Shown here in pieces: positions 6,341 through 14,673 of a DNA stretch of 22,146 bases; the first letter of the stretch is position 1, and each line of letters starts with the position of its first letter. Source of the stretch: RGIG5952 sp045603485 (GTDB lineage: Bacteria; Verrucomicrobiota; Kiritimatiellia; RFP12; JAAYLN01); assembly GCA_045603485.1 (NCBI GenBank), contig JAZUMF010000056.1, positions 1 to 22,146 on the forward strand, read 5' to 3'. Position numbers and translations under genes: made by a program. The notes beneath the pieces were generated by a model. That model saw only the letters and a program-made list of their open reading frames with translations, did not search any database and was not told the origin of the DNA.

Positions 6341-6637
6341 ATGAAGAAGAATGTGTTTTTTATTTTGCTGGGATGTACGGCGTGCATTGTCTGCATCTTT
6401 TTTGTCGTAAGATTCAGCGCGCCTTCAACTGAAAAGCTTAAACGGCTTGAGGAGCAGTGTGCTGAGTTAGAAGAAATCATCGAGGAGCAAAAGCGTCAAA
6501 TTGCAGAGCTTAAAGATAATTGTAATCGTTTTGCAACGGATCCTGAGTTTGTGGAGAGGCAGGCGCGCAAGAATCATAGAATCCGACCTGGCGAGGTTGA
6601 ATTTATCTTCGATGCACCTAAGAGCGCAGGCGAATGA
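6341..6637 (+). CDS. FtsB/DivIC-like septum formation initiator
   Basis: This 98-residue protein has one N-terminal transmembrane helix (about 5-25), a heptad-rich coiled coil (about 30-65, LEEQCAELEEIIEEQKRQIAEL) and the conserved tail TDPEFVERQARKNHRIRPGE. That is the classic layout of the FtsB/DivIC family, which bridges FtsL and FtsQ in the divisome with its coiled coil outside the cytoplasm. An in-frame ATG at 6302 would add 13 polar residues; I prefer 6341 because it puts the membrane helix at the N-terminus. Neither start has a convincing ribosome site. TATAAT at 6329-6334 just upstream could give a nearly leaderless mRNA. Confidence 0.82.
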   Translation: MKKNVFFILLGCTACIVCIFFVVRFSAPSTEKLKRLEEQCAELEEIIEEQKRQIAELKDNCNRFATDPEFVERQARKNHRIRPGEVEFIFDAPKSAGE

Positions 6638-6686
6638 TTTAACTTGATTTTTTGCAGTTATTTATGTAATCTACTAGTGATAGCCG

Positions 6687-6702
6687 TGTGATGTGATTCA
6701 CG
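6687..6702. promoter_or_regulatory. CRP/FNR-like dyad TGTGA-N6-TCACG
   Basis: The half-sites TGTGA (6687-6691) and TCACG (6698-6702) with a 6-base spacer match the CRP consensus TGTGA-N6-TCACA at nine of ten positions. The site lies 28 bp before the ATG at 6730. A weak TTGATT-N16-TAATCT promoter (about 6645-6672) lies upstream, so the site would act as a roadblock or operator if used. A chance match is quite possible. Confidence 0.3.
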
Positions 6703-6729
6703 GTGGTAAAGTTTGAATGGAGAGCAATT

Positions 6730-6960
6730 ATGGCTGATATGCAACCAATTACAAGTGAACAAATAGAACAGGCTGAAGCTTCGGCGGGTCAGGGTGGAGC
6801 GTATATCTCTGATCGTTTCCGTGTCGATAGCTCGGCTCAAGATGTAGGTCCTGCCGCAAATTACACACTAGCCGGGATTTGTGCAATTGTTGCTTTCATT
6901 CTTTTTGCCGCAACGCTTGCCATTCTTATACAGGATTGGAATTTCCTTAAATTGGCATAA
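6730..6960 (+). CDS. Small single-pass membrane protein of unknown function
   Basis: This 76-residue protein has a polar, Gln/Ser-rich N-terminal half (MADMQPITSEQIEQAEASAG) and one transmembrane helix near the C-terminus (about 46-68, LAGICAIVAFILFAATLAIL), ending in QDWNFLKLA. GGAG at 6719-6722, 7 bases before this ATG, supports the start over one at 6703. It sits between an FtsB-like gene and a deoxyribosyltransferase gene, 9 bp before the latter, so the two are probably cotranscribed. I do not recognise a family. Confidence 0.7.
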   Translation: MADMQPITSEQIEQAEASAGQGGAYISDRFRVDSSAQDVGPAANYTLAGICAIVAFILFAATLAILIQDWNFLKLA

Positions 6961-6969
6961 GGTTGTGCC

Positions 6970-7389
6970 ATGAAGAGGATGAAGGTATATCTCAGCGGTC
7001 CTATTATGGATGCTGAAGGCATAGAGGCCGCAGATTGGCGTGTTCGCGCACGGCAAGCGCTTGAAAAGAATTTTGCGATTTTGGACCCTATGCGACGCAA
7101 TTTTAAGGACCGTGAGGTTGATTCTGCAAATGAAATAGTTGAATTTGACCTTCAGGATGTCAGGGATGCCGATATTTTGCTTGTTAATTACAATAAGGCG
7201 TCTATCGGCACTTCGATGGAGGTCTTTTATGCGGCTCACGATTTAGGCAAGTTTATCGTTGCGTTTTCTCCGTTCGATTTTGCCGCCTGTTCCCCATGGA
7301 TGGTTCGCTATTGCACGAAGATTTTGCCGTCTCTGAATGACGCCACTAATTATATCCTTGACCATTTTGTCCAATTGGATGTGGATTGA
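6970..7389 (+). CDS. Nucleoside 2-deoxyribosyltransferase-like enzyme
   Basis: This 139-residue cytosolic protein has the family landmarks: KVYLSGPI at the N-terminus with Tyr7, the aspartate-rich strand FDLQDVRDADILLVN (59-73), and GTSMEV (80-85) with the probable nucleophile Glu84. The family transfers deoxyribose between bases, or hydrolyses deoxynucleoside 5'-monophosphates (DNPH1-like members). The exact substrate cannot be read here. Length fits the short members. AAGG at 6959-6962 precedes the ATG by 7 bases. It lies 9 bp before the large unknown gene at 7399, suggesting an operon and perhaps a linked function. Confidence 0.8.
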   Translation: MKRMKVYLSGPIMDAEGIEAADWRVRARQALEKNFAILDPMRRNFKDREVDSANEIVEFDLQDVRDADILLVNYNKASIGTSMEVFYAAHDLGKFIVAFSPFDFAACSPWMVRYCTKILPSLNDATNYILDHFVQLDVD

Positions 7390-7398
7390 TTTTCTTGA

Positions 7399-9522
7399 AT
7401 GAAGGATTTCGCCTACAGGTTCATAAACCAAGTCAGGCACGAGGCCACTAAACGGAAGACTTCTGTTACCACTGTTTCAGGTGGCAGGACTCGTGTCTTT
7501 TATGCTTATGATTGGGGAACCGACACTTTTATCTTTGAGCGTGATGTCTGGAAGACCCGTCTTGTTCATGCCCCAGTTTTGATTGTCCGTAAGAGCGCTT
7601 TGATTGATGGTCGTGACGGTCGCATTATGACGATTACATCTGGCAGTCACGCTACTGCGGCAATTCCTCTTTTGCGTGGTGATTTTTGGAATCTTGGGCG
7701 AACTCCCGACCGTCGTAAGAACGATGTGATGAGTCACGATATTTTGTGTGCAAATATCGTTAACGACGGCGGTACTATCGACCTGTCTCAGCGTGATGTG
7801 CCGATTGCGGAAATGTACAGTGCCGATGATTGGCTTCGCGGTTTGGGATGGTCGCTTACGAATGTCGTCATTGCAGAGCGTAGCGATGAGGCTGTAGACT
7901 TCTATCGTAAGCTTGGTCAAGAGTGGCGTATTAAGCCTCTTGTGTGGACGCGTAAGGAGATGGATTTTGCCCTTGCGGCTTCTCGTACGCGCATCCATTC
8001 AAGCTTTAATTACTATCATAGCGTTAAGGGTGTTCACTTTATCTCTTTTGAGGACTTTTCAGCACTGCTTCCTCTTTGCTCTGTCGATTTTGAGGCGATG
8101 CGACTTTGTCTTGATGAGCTTGCTAAGCCTGCTGAAGTCGGTGAGATGGCGGCATTGCTTGACCCCAAGCACGGGCACCATCATGAGATTGAGCTTTTTG
8201 GAATCCGCGACCCTGCGGCGGCATCGCATATTGCTCAAATGCTTATAGATCTGCATCAAGCTCTTGATACGCTCACTCCCGAGCAATGTGAGGATAGGAT
8301 TTTTGAGATTATAAATGTCTACCGCAGCGCGCTTTCTTTTCCAGAGCTTGCCGATTCGGGAAGCGAATTGTTCGTCTCGTCAATGTATAAGCATTTGACA
8401 GGTGTGATTTACAATACTCAAGATCAGGTTGTCCCTGCCTTCGATGATCGTAAAACCGCTTTGCCGGGCGCGACATTCCGCGGCGACAAGCCTGATTTTC
8501 ATCCCGGCGTGGATATGCGTACTCGCGCTCTTGTCGATTATGTTCAATCATTGCTTTCGGCGGGCGAGGTCATTGAGTATCTGAATGTCTATGAGTTGTG
8601 CGCCCCTGATGGAACCGTGGCTAAGATGCCGACTCGCGAGATTGAGTTCAAGACCAGCCACCGCCCCGTTCCTCGGAAACTTCTCGAAAAGCGTTTAGCC
8701 CAAAGCGGAATTGATTATGCCAGCTATATGCTTGCCAGGGTGCAAAGCTTCCAGTCGCTTGGAATTTCTTTTGGAGACCATCATTTGCTTCAGCGCCATG
8801 ACCGCGGCAACAGCAGTACTTACTACTTTGTGCGAGAGCGCTATTCGGGCTTTGCCATAAATGCCATTTCAAACAATCGCTTCCAGAGGGCTGATGGGGC
8901 AAACGGCGAGTTTGTTGATTTCCCCGCCGCCATTCTTCGCACCGCGGCGCAGGCGGGGCGGGCGGCGGCTCACACGATGGTCATCAAAAAATATATCGCA
9001 GGCCCCAACCCGATTCATTTTGGCGAGGGCAAGGAGATTATAGAATTTGACCATGATATTGCATGGGGTTGCGAGATGCCTTGCGGAATGCGTTTGTGTT
9101 CGGCAAGGGGTTCGTTGGGATGGCCTTGCATCGACAAAACGCCTGAAAATCTTGCGGTGTGTTTTGAGATTTACACCGACGCATTTGCCAGAGCGGCGGT
9201 CGATTTTTGGGACAAGAATAGTGGCGCCGTTTCACTGGACGCGATTCTGGATAATTTCTGTGCGGGATTTTCAACCGCCACAAAGGAAATTTACGGAAAT
9301 TACCATAACAACCGCGATCTTTTCAATACATTCGACCCTAAGTTGCGCGAGTCTTTCCGATTCAGGCCGAAGTGGCTTTTTGCCCTATGGGCGCTTGAGC
9401 GGCAGTTCGACAGCATTGACCGTCTTTCTGCCATGATTAAGGTTGCCGCCAGCAGATTGGCCGCGAGCAATGATGGAATTGATTTGGGAATTGCGACTGA
9501 TGGCGGTGCCAGCTCGCGCTAG
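7399..9522 (+). CDS. Large conserved-looking cytosolic protein of unknown function
   Basis: I do not recognise this 707-residue protein. It has no signal peptide or membrane segment and looks globular, with normal composition and codon use like its neighbours, so it is a real gene. Visible landmarks are a histidine cluster GHHHEIELFGIRDP (about 258-271), which could bind metal, and a C-terminal block about residues 530-580. That block has FGEGKEIIEFDHDIAWG, a cysteine-containing GCEMPCGMRLCSARG and GWPCIDKTPENL, and reads like a conserved core. The C-terminal 70 residues are helical and Trp/Phe rich. It starts 9 bp after the deoxyribosyltransferase-like gene and has no clear ribosome site of its own, so translational coupling is likely. 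Confidence 0.75.
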   Translation: MKDFAYRFINQVRHEATKRKTSVTTVSGGRTRVFYAYDWGTDTFIFERDVWKTRLVHAPVLIVRKSALIDGRDGRIMTITSGSHATAAIPLLRGDFWNLGRTPDRRKNDVMSHDILCANIVNDGGTIDLSQRDVPIAEMYSADDWLRGLGWSLTNVVIAERSDEAVDFYRKLGQEWRIKPLVWTRKEMDFALAASRTRIHSSFNYYHSVKGVHFISFEDFSALLPLCSVDFEAMRLCLDELAKPAEVGEMAALLDPKHGHHHEIELFGIRDPAAASHIAQMLIDLHQALDTLTPEQCEDRIFEIINVYRSALSFPELADSGSELFVSSMYKHLTGVIYNTQDQVVPAFDDRKTALPGATFRGDKPDFHPGVDMRTRALVDYVQSLLSAGEVIEYLNVYELCAPDGTVAKMPTREIEFKTSHRPVPRKLLEKRLAQSGIDYASYMLARVQSFQSLGISFGDHHLLQRHDRGNSSTYYFVRERYSGFAINAISNNRFQRADGANGEFVDFPAAILRTAAQAGRAAAHTMVIKKYIAGPNPIHFGEGKEIIEFDHDIAWGCEMPCGMRLCSARGSLGWPCIDKTPENLAVCFEIYTDAFARAAVDFWDKNSGAVSLDAILDNFCAGFSTATKEIYGNYHNNRDLFNTFDPKLRESFRFRPKWLFALWALERQFDSIDRLSAMIKVAASRLAASNDGIDLGIATDGGASSR

Positions 9523-9561
9523 TCTTTCTTTTTGTTTGCTGTTTTAGAGGAATTTTTTGAA

Positions 9562-10443
9562 ATGCTTATGGCGAATTCGACTGATATTATAGTTACGGGC
9601 GGCGTTAGGCGCGAGGGCTTTCGCATTGTCTTTGTTGATGTTACGGATAGCGCCCGCGAGCTTGCGAGAAGCCATCTGTCGGGGCCTGCCGCAGCAACGG
9701 CTTTGGCTGAGGGACTTGTCGCCGTTGCGATTTTAGGAGCGGATTTGGCAGCGCCCGAGGAGGCCGTGTCGCTTTATATGAAGACCGACGGCCCTATTGA
9801 GTCTTTGCTTGTTGAAGCAACATTTGAAGGCTCTTTAAGGGGATATACGGGCAAGAAACTTCTTGATGCATTTGATGTTCAGCCATCTCCAAACATGACT
9901 GCCGTTTTTGGCGGCGATGGCAATGTCAATATTACCCGATCGCGTCCAGGCAGGGTCCTTTCTCAATCCAATTTGCGACAAGTCCAGCCACGCCCCGTTT
10001 CAGCTGCGGCAGCGTATTATTCCATCGCGGCTCAGCGCCCCACGGAGATTGTGACGAGCGTCATTACAGGCGTTGACGGGCCAGAGGTCGCCCGCGGTTT
10101 TTTAGTTGAGCTTCTTCCTGATGGAAAGAGGGAAGTCTTTAACAGGGTAGTTTCAGAGTTGAAGAATCAGCCATTCTCCGATTCTCTTGAAGCGGCTTCA
10201 GGTCCTTTGGCTCTTTGCGAAGAACTGGGGCTTGGCGATATTGTGCTTGATCCGGCAAGGCCTTTGCAGTTTGCGTGCAGATGCAGCCATGAAAAGGCAC
10301 TTGATACTTTGCGGACGCTTTCAAAAGACGAGCTTAATGCCATTGTCGATAGCGGTCGCGACATCGATATCTTTTGTCATCTTTGCGGAAAATGCCACAC
10401 CTTCAAGGTTGAGGAAATTTCTAAGTTGATTCAGGAAGCCTAA
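9562..10443 (+). CDS. hslO: Hsp33 redox-regulated chaperone
   Basis: This 293-residue protein matches Hsp33 in length (292 in E. coli) and layout. An N-terminal chaperone domain has the conserved runs VTGGVRREGFRIVFVDVT, LVAVAILGADL and VQPRPVSAAAAYY. The C-terminal zinc switch has Cys239-X-Cys241 and Cys272-X2-Cys275; the 30-residue gap equals that of E. coli Hsp33. On oxidative stress the cysteines form disulfides, zinc is released and the protein becomes an ATP-independent holdase in the cytosol. The start is the ATG at 9562, with GAGG (9547-9550) upstream; the frame extends to a TTG at 9532. It lies only 4 bp before polA, so the two are probably cotranscribed. Confidence 0.95.
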   Translation: MLMANSTDIIVTGGVRREGFRIVFVDVTDSARELARSHLSGPAAATALAEGLVAVAILGADLAAPEEAVSLYMKTDGPIESLLVEATFEGSLRGYTGKKLLDAFDVQPSPNMTAVFGGDGNVNITRSRPGRVLSQSNLRQVQPRPVSAAAAYYSIAAQRPTEIVTSVITGVDGPEVARGFLVELLPDGKREVFNRVVSELKNQPFSDSLEAASGPLALCEELGLGDIVLDPARPLQFACRCSHEKALDTLRTLSKDELNAIVDSGRDIDIFCHLCGKCHTFKVEEISKLIQEA

Positions 10444-10447
10444 TTTT

Positions 10448-13228
10448 ATGGATACTATCTTCGTCATTGATGTGATGCCCTTGCTTTACAGAGGGCATTT
10501 CGCTTTTCTAAACAACCCGAGAATGACGACGACAGGTATCAACACCTCTGCGCTTTTTTCATATACATCAACCATTCTTCAAATAATTGAGCAGCGGAAT
10601 CCGACGCACATCGCCTTGGTCTTTGATTCCAAAACGGCGACATTTCGTCATGAGGCATATCCTCCCTACAAGGCTCAACGGGATAAGTTGCCGGAGGATT
10701 TGTCGCTTGCAATAGAGATGGCGCATGAGTTTGCCGAGGCTATGAATTTGCCAGCCTTGCGGGTCGATGGCTTTGAAGCTGATGATTTGATGGGAACACT
10801 TGCAAACCTTGCCGTTAAATCGGGGATGGAGGCTTATCTCGTCACACCCGATAAGGATATTGCGCAGGTTGTCCAACCTGGGGTCTTTCTTTATCGCCTT
10901 GGCGGAAAAAATCCCGAAGTGTGGGATTCTGGCAGGGTCTGTGAGCATTGGAAGCTGACTTCGCCAAAGCAGATGATAGATTATCTTGCGCTTTCAGGTG
11001 ACGCTTCTGATAATATCCCAGGCGTAAGGGGTGTCGGTGATAAGACCGCGCAAAAGCTGCTGTCGGAATATGACGACATAGAGCATATACTTGAAGCCGC
11101 AAGGGCGGGAAAAATTTCAGGCAAGATTGGGCAGCGTATTGCCGAGGATGCCGACAATGCCGTTATGTCTAAGTTCCTTACGACTTTACGCACCGATGTC
11201 CCGCTCGCGGTATCGCTTGATGAGCTTAGGCGCAAAGAATCAAATGCGGAGGCCCTTCGAGAGTTTTGCCGAAAGTACGAGCTTTCGTCTGTCGCCAAAA
11301 GACTTGATTTAGAGATGAAGGCCGAGCCGGAGCATCAATCGGCAACCATTGCGACGACTCCGCATAAATATCGCATGGCATCTTCTGAAAAGGATTTATG
11401 CGAGTTGATTGACGAGTTGAAGGCCAGTGGCCGCTTTGCCTTTGATACCGAGACCACATCTTCAAATGCCCGTGAGGGCAAACTTGTCGGAATGTCGTTT
11501 TCCGTCAAGGCAGGCGAGGCATGGTATGTGCCGTATCCTCAAAAAGAGGTAAAGGTCGAAGCCCCGATGCTTGACCTCTTTATGGCGGTTGAAGAACCTG
11601 TAAAGTCAATGGACCTTCCGTATTCTGCCAAATCAGTCGTCTCAAAGCTTGCGCCCGTTTTTGCTGACGAAAAAATCGAAAAGGTCGGTCACAATACAAA
11701 GTATGACCGCGAGGTATTGGCTAGATTTGGGATGGAGGTTAAAGGCCCCTGCCATGACACAATGCTCATGCACTTTGCGTTGGACTCGTCAGAACGGCAC
11801 GGACTGGATAGACTTGCTAAGATTTATCTGGATTACGAAATGATTCCAATCTCGACATTGATTGGAGACGGGCGCAACGCCGATTCTGCAAGGATGGCAA
11901 CATTGCCGCCAGAGGATGTCGCGGATTATGCGGCGGAAGATGCCGACATGACCCTACAGCTCTATCACAAACTGCTCCCTAAGATAAAGGAAAATGGTTT
12001 AGAGCGCGCGATGATAGAGAGTGAAGAGCCGCTTGTACAAGTTCTTCTCGATATGGAGCAGGCCGGTATAAAGGTAGACGCTTTAGCGCTATATGCCTTT
12101 GGTCAAGAGCTTGAACAAGAGATATTGGCGCTGGAGCAGCGTATCTATGACGCTGCAGGAGAAAGCTTTAATCTCAACTCGCCTAAACAACTGGGTGAAA
12201 TTTTATTTGGCAAGCTTGCAATTGACGACAAGGCCGCCAAGACAGCGACGGGTCAATATGAAACAGGGGAAGATGTCCTTCTGAAATATGTCAATCAATT
12301 CCCCGTGGTTCGCGATGTTTTGGAGTGGCGGTCTGCGGTAAAGTTGAAATCAACATATGCAGATAAACTGCCTGGCTGTATAAATCCTGCCGACGGCCGT
12401 ATTCATACACACTTTTCGCAATCCTTCGCTGAGACAGGTAGGTTGGCATCGTCAGAGCCCAATCTTCAAAATATTCCTGTCCGCACAGAACAGGGTAAGA
12501 GAATTCGAGCGGCATTTGTTCCCGCCAGCGATAATAATGTCTTAATGTCGGCAGACTATTCGCAAATTGAACTTCGCATCATGGCATACCTGTCAGGTGA
12601 TGAATCAATGCTTGAGGCCTTTAGAAACGGGCGGGATATTCATACGGAGACCGCAAGTAAAGTCTTTAAGGTCGATGCTAGTGAAGTGACGCAGCGGCAG
12701 CGCACGCGCTGTAAGATGGTCAACTTTGGAATAATCTACGGGATGTCTACCTTTGGCCTGGCACAGCGATTGGAGATTTCGAAAACCGAGGCGGCGGACT
12801 TTATCGCCGAGTACTTCAGGCAATATCCAGGTGTTAGAGGGTTTATGGATAAGGCCATTGCAATGGCCCGCGAGAAAGGCTTTGCAGAGACAATGCTTGG
12901 AAGACGCCGTGGGTTGCGCGATATATCATCTCGAAATAGCACAATAAGGCAAGCGGCTGAACGCAATGCAATCAACACTCCCGTTCAAGGAAGCGCAGCA
13001 GATTTAATCAAGCTTGCTATGGTAAGAGTGAATAACGCCCTCAAGCGAGAAAACCTCAAGGCAAAACTGGTACTGCAGATTCATGACGAGCTTTTGCTTG
13101 ATGTTCCACTTGACGAGGTTGAAAAAGTAAAAGAAGTCGTTCATCATGAAATGACAAACGCATGGGATTTAGGCATACCCCTTGAAGTTGAAATCGGTAC
13201 CGGTGCAACTTGGCTTGAGGCGCACTAA
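10448..13228 (+). CDS. polA: DNA polymerase I with 5' nuclease, proofreading and polymerase domains
   Basis: This 926-residue protein is full length (E. coli 928). The 5' nuclease domain (1 to about 290) keeps the metal-binding runs FEADD, TPDKD and GDASDNIPGVRGVGDKTA. The 3'-5' exonuclease domain keeps FDTETTS with Asp333 and Glu335, and AAEDADMTLQLY near its end, so proofreading appears intact. The polymerase domain has motif A DYSQIELR (Asp703), motif B RCKMVNFGIIYG and motif C QIHDELLLD (Asp880), aligning closely with the E. coli residues 705 and 882. It fills Okazaki gaps and repairs DNA in the cytosol. AGGAAG at 10433-10438 precedes the start. It is transcribed with hslO and converges on the M42 peptidase gene, with 4 bp between the stops. 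Confidence 0.98.
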   Translation: MDTIFVIDVMPLLYRGHFAFLNNPRMTTTGINTSALFSYTSTILQIIEQRNPTHIALVFDSKTATFRHEAYPPYKAQRDKLPEDLSLAIEMAHEFAEAMNLPALRVDGFEADDLMGTLANLAVKSGMEAYLVTPDKDIAQVVQPGVFLYRLGGKNPEVWDSGRVCEHWKLTSPKQMIDYLALSGDASDNIPGVRGVGDKTAQKLLSEYDDIEHILEAARAGKISGKIGQRIAEDADNAVMSKFLTTLRTDVPLAVSLDELRRKESNAEALREFCRKYELSSVAKRLDLEMKAEPEHQSATIATTPHKYRMASSEKDLCELIDELKASGRFAFDTETTSSNAREGKLVGMSFSVKAGEAWYVPYPQKEVKVEAPMLDLFMAVEEPVKSMDLPYSAKSVVSKLAPVFADEKIEKVGHNTKYDREVLARFGMEVKGPCHDTMLMHFALDSSERHGLDRLAKIYLDYEMIPISTLIGDGRNADSARMATLPPEDVADYAAEDADMTLQLYHKLLPKIKENGLERAMIESEEPLVQVLLDMEQAGIKVDALALYAFGQELEQEILALEQRIYDAAGESFNLNSPKQLGEILFGKLAIDDKAAKTATGQYETGEDVLLKYVNQFPVVRDVLEWRSAVKLKSTYADKLPGCINPADGRIHTHFSQSFAETGRLASSEPNLQNIPVRTEQGKRIRAAFVPASDNNVLMSADYSQIELRIMAYLSGDESMLEAFRNGRDIHTETASKVFKVDASEVTQRQRTRCKMVNFGIIYGMSTFGLAQRLEISKTEAADFIAEYFRQYPGVRGFMDKAIAMAREKGFAETMLGRRRGLRDISSRNSTIRQAAERNAINTPVQGSAADLIKLAMVRVNNALKRENLKAKLVLQIHDELLLDVPLDEVEKVKEVVHHEMTNAWDLGIPLEVEIGTGATWLEAH

Positions 13229-13232
13229 AGAC

Positions 13233-14330
13233 CTAAGGTTGCTTTGGCAGAAGGTCAAAATCGCTCGGAAGAGACAGAGTTGAGTTAACAACTAGTTGAA
13301 TTACCGCTTCAATATCTTTTGTATCAACAACCTCGACAGGCGTGTGCATATAACGAAGCGGCAACCCGATTTGAACGACGGCAGCACCTCCCCGCTCCAT
13401 CTTTAATGCCCAACCGTTATTGCCGGTACCCTTAGGTACACCGCGCAGCTGCATAGGGATTTGGGATTTTTCGGCAGTTGATTTGAAGTGCTCGGCAAGC
13501 CCCTTGTGATAAATCGGACCAATTGCTAAAGCGCCGCCCTTGCCAAGCTTAATATCGCCGACCACCTTGGCATCACCATTGTGGGCATCGGTTGCAAAGG
13601 CAACATCGCAGCTTATTCCGATATCAGGGTTCACATTGTAGCTCGCGATTTTTCCGCCGACAAGACCTATCTCTTCACATACGCTAGCGACAAAGTGGAC
13701 ATTGTATGGAGAAGGTAGTGAACAATTTCCCCAGATATTCGCAATTTCAATAAAAGCTTCACACATAGCAAAGGCACCGGCTCGATTATCCATACCCCTA
13801 CCAGAGATTCGAGTTCCGGCAAGTTTGCGGTATCCAGTTGCAACAATAGCAGGGTCCCCGATAGAAACGAGAGACTCCGCCTCCTCCTTTGATGTGGCGC
13901 CAATATCGCAAGGGAGAAGCTTGAGATCATCGGCGGCGACCTTCTTTTTTTCGTCGGCGCTCATAAGGTGAGGGGGGCGGGTACCAATCACGCCATTGAC
14001 AGCTCCATTTTTTGAAAGAATCGTGATTCGCTCGGCTGCCGTTAGTGGAACGATAATACCGCCCAGAGGTTGGAAGTAAACAAAGCCGTTGGCATCAATG
14101 TATTCAACCATATATCCAATTTCGTCGCAATGCCCCTCAAGCATTATAGTTTTATTACTCCCAGCCTTGAGAACCGCATGAAGGTTGCCATGTATATCGA
14201 TTTCAGGCTGGATTCCAGTTTTTTCCTTAATTCTTTTACCCAAGAGAAGCATACCGGCTTCTTCAGAGCCGGTAGGGGTAGGTGTATTTATCAATGTTTC
14301 AAAAAAATCAAATCTGTCGTTGTTGTCCAT
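13233..14330 (-). CDS. M42 family metallo-aminopeptidase (glutamyl aminopeptidase/FrvX type)
   Basis: This 365-residue cytosolic enzyme keeps the dinuclear metal site of the M42 family: His and Asp in EGHCDEIG, Asp in GRGMDNRAG, the catalytic Glu pair in VCEEIGLVGG, Asp in SCDVAFATD and the late His in RYMHTP. Such enzymes form large tetrahedral dodecamers that trim peptides from the N-terminus. The frame is open to 14381, but I choose the ATG at 14330 (MDNNDRFDFFETLINTPTPTG). It has a GGGA ribosome-site word 5 bases upstream and matches the usual family N-terminus; the 14381 start would lie almost at the mRNA 5' end. Sub-family specificity (Glu/Asp versus neutral residues) is not decided. 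Confidence 0.9.
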   Translation of the reverse strand: MDNNDRFDFFETLINTPTPTGSEEAGMLLLGKRIKEKTGIQPEIDIHGNLHAVLKAGSNKTIMLEGHCDEIGYMVEYIDANGFVYFQPLGGIIVPLTAAERITILSKNGAVNGVIGTRPPHLMSADEKKKVAADDLKLLPCDIGATSKEEAESLVSIGDPAIVATGYRKLAGTRISGRGMDNRAGAFAMCEAFIEIANIWGNCSLPSPYNVHFVASVCEEIGLVGGKIASYNVNPDIGISCDVAFATDAHNGDAKVVGDIKLGKGGALAIGPIYHKGLAEHFKSTAEKSQIPMQLRGVPKGTGNNGWALKMERGGAAVVQIGLPLRYMHTPVEVVDTKDIEAVIQLVVNSTLSLPSDFDLLPKQP

Positions 14331-14392
14331 AATCGTCCCAATGAAGTCCATAGCACTAAAGCGTGCGATAAATTGATACATCAGCTAAGAAA

Positions 14393-14420
14393 AATATACC
14401 ACATTTTACAAAATTGTTAA
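14393..14420 (-). promoter_or_regulatory. Promoter of the M42 peptidase gene
   Basis: On the minus strand, TTAACA (14415-14420), a 16-bp spacer and TATATT (14393-14398) form a good sigma-70 promoter. Transcription would start near 14386, giving a leader of about 55 nt to the ATG at 14330. Confidence 0.6.
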
Positions 14421-14605
14421 ATGACATCATTGCGGCGGTATCGTCTATTATCAATTAAGCAAGAACTATAGCTTTTGCTTTCGGTAGGTTGAACGGCGCT
14501 TCTGACGAATTGCCTGATGGTCAAGCTTAAGCTGACGAAAGGCATCACATTTAGCGCCACTCAAAGACTTTTTAATGAAGAGCCGTTTTATTCTTCCCTA
14601 ATTTA
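14421..14605. other. Divergent intergenic region without a clear gene
   Basis: This stretch lies between the leftward peptidase promoter and the rightward transporter promoter. It contains an inverted word AAGCAA/TTGCTT (about 14458-14481) and a minus-strand open frame ending at 14466 that is rich in Arg and Lys but has no normal start codon. I see no tRNA fold. It could hold the remnant of a small basic-protein gene. Confidence 0.4.
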
Positions 14606-14614
14606 TGGTATAAT
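14606..14614 (+). promoter_or_regulatory. Extended -10 promoter of the amino-acid ABC transporter operon
   Basis: TGG directly followed by TATAAT (14609-14614) is an extended -10 element with a perfect -10 hexamer. The -35 region (TTTTAT at 14586-14591) is poor, as is common with extended -10 promoters. The predicted leader to ATG 14674 is about 53 nt. Confidence 0.6.
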
Positions 14615-14673
14615 CGTGTTTGTGTTTATTCGTACTTTAACTGTCAACAACATTCAACACAAGGAGTATTCTC

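Noticed and set aside
8869..9054. Minus-strand and alternative-frame open frames inside the 7399, polA and other large genes
   Set aside because: They overlap well-supported genes, lack ribosome sites and have low-complexity Arg/Pro-rich translations typical of shadow frames.
14466..14600. Minus-strand open frame ending at 14466 with a basic tail (DAFRQLKLDHQAIRQKRR)
   Set aside because: It looks like the tail of a small RNA-binding or ribosomal protein, but there is no ATG, GTG or TTG with a ribosome site at a sensible place and an in-frame stop lies shortly upstream. It may be a remnant; I could not support a gene.
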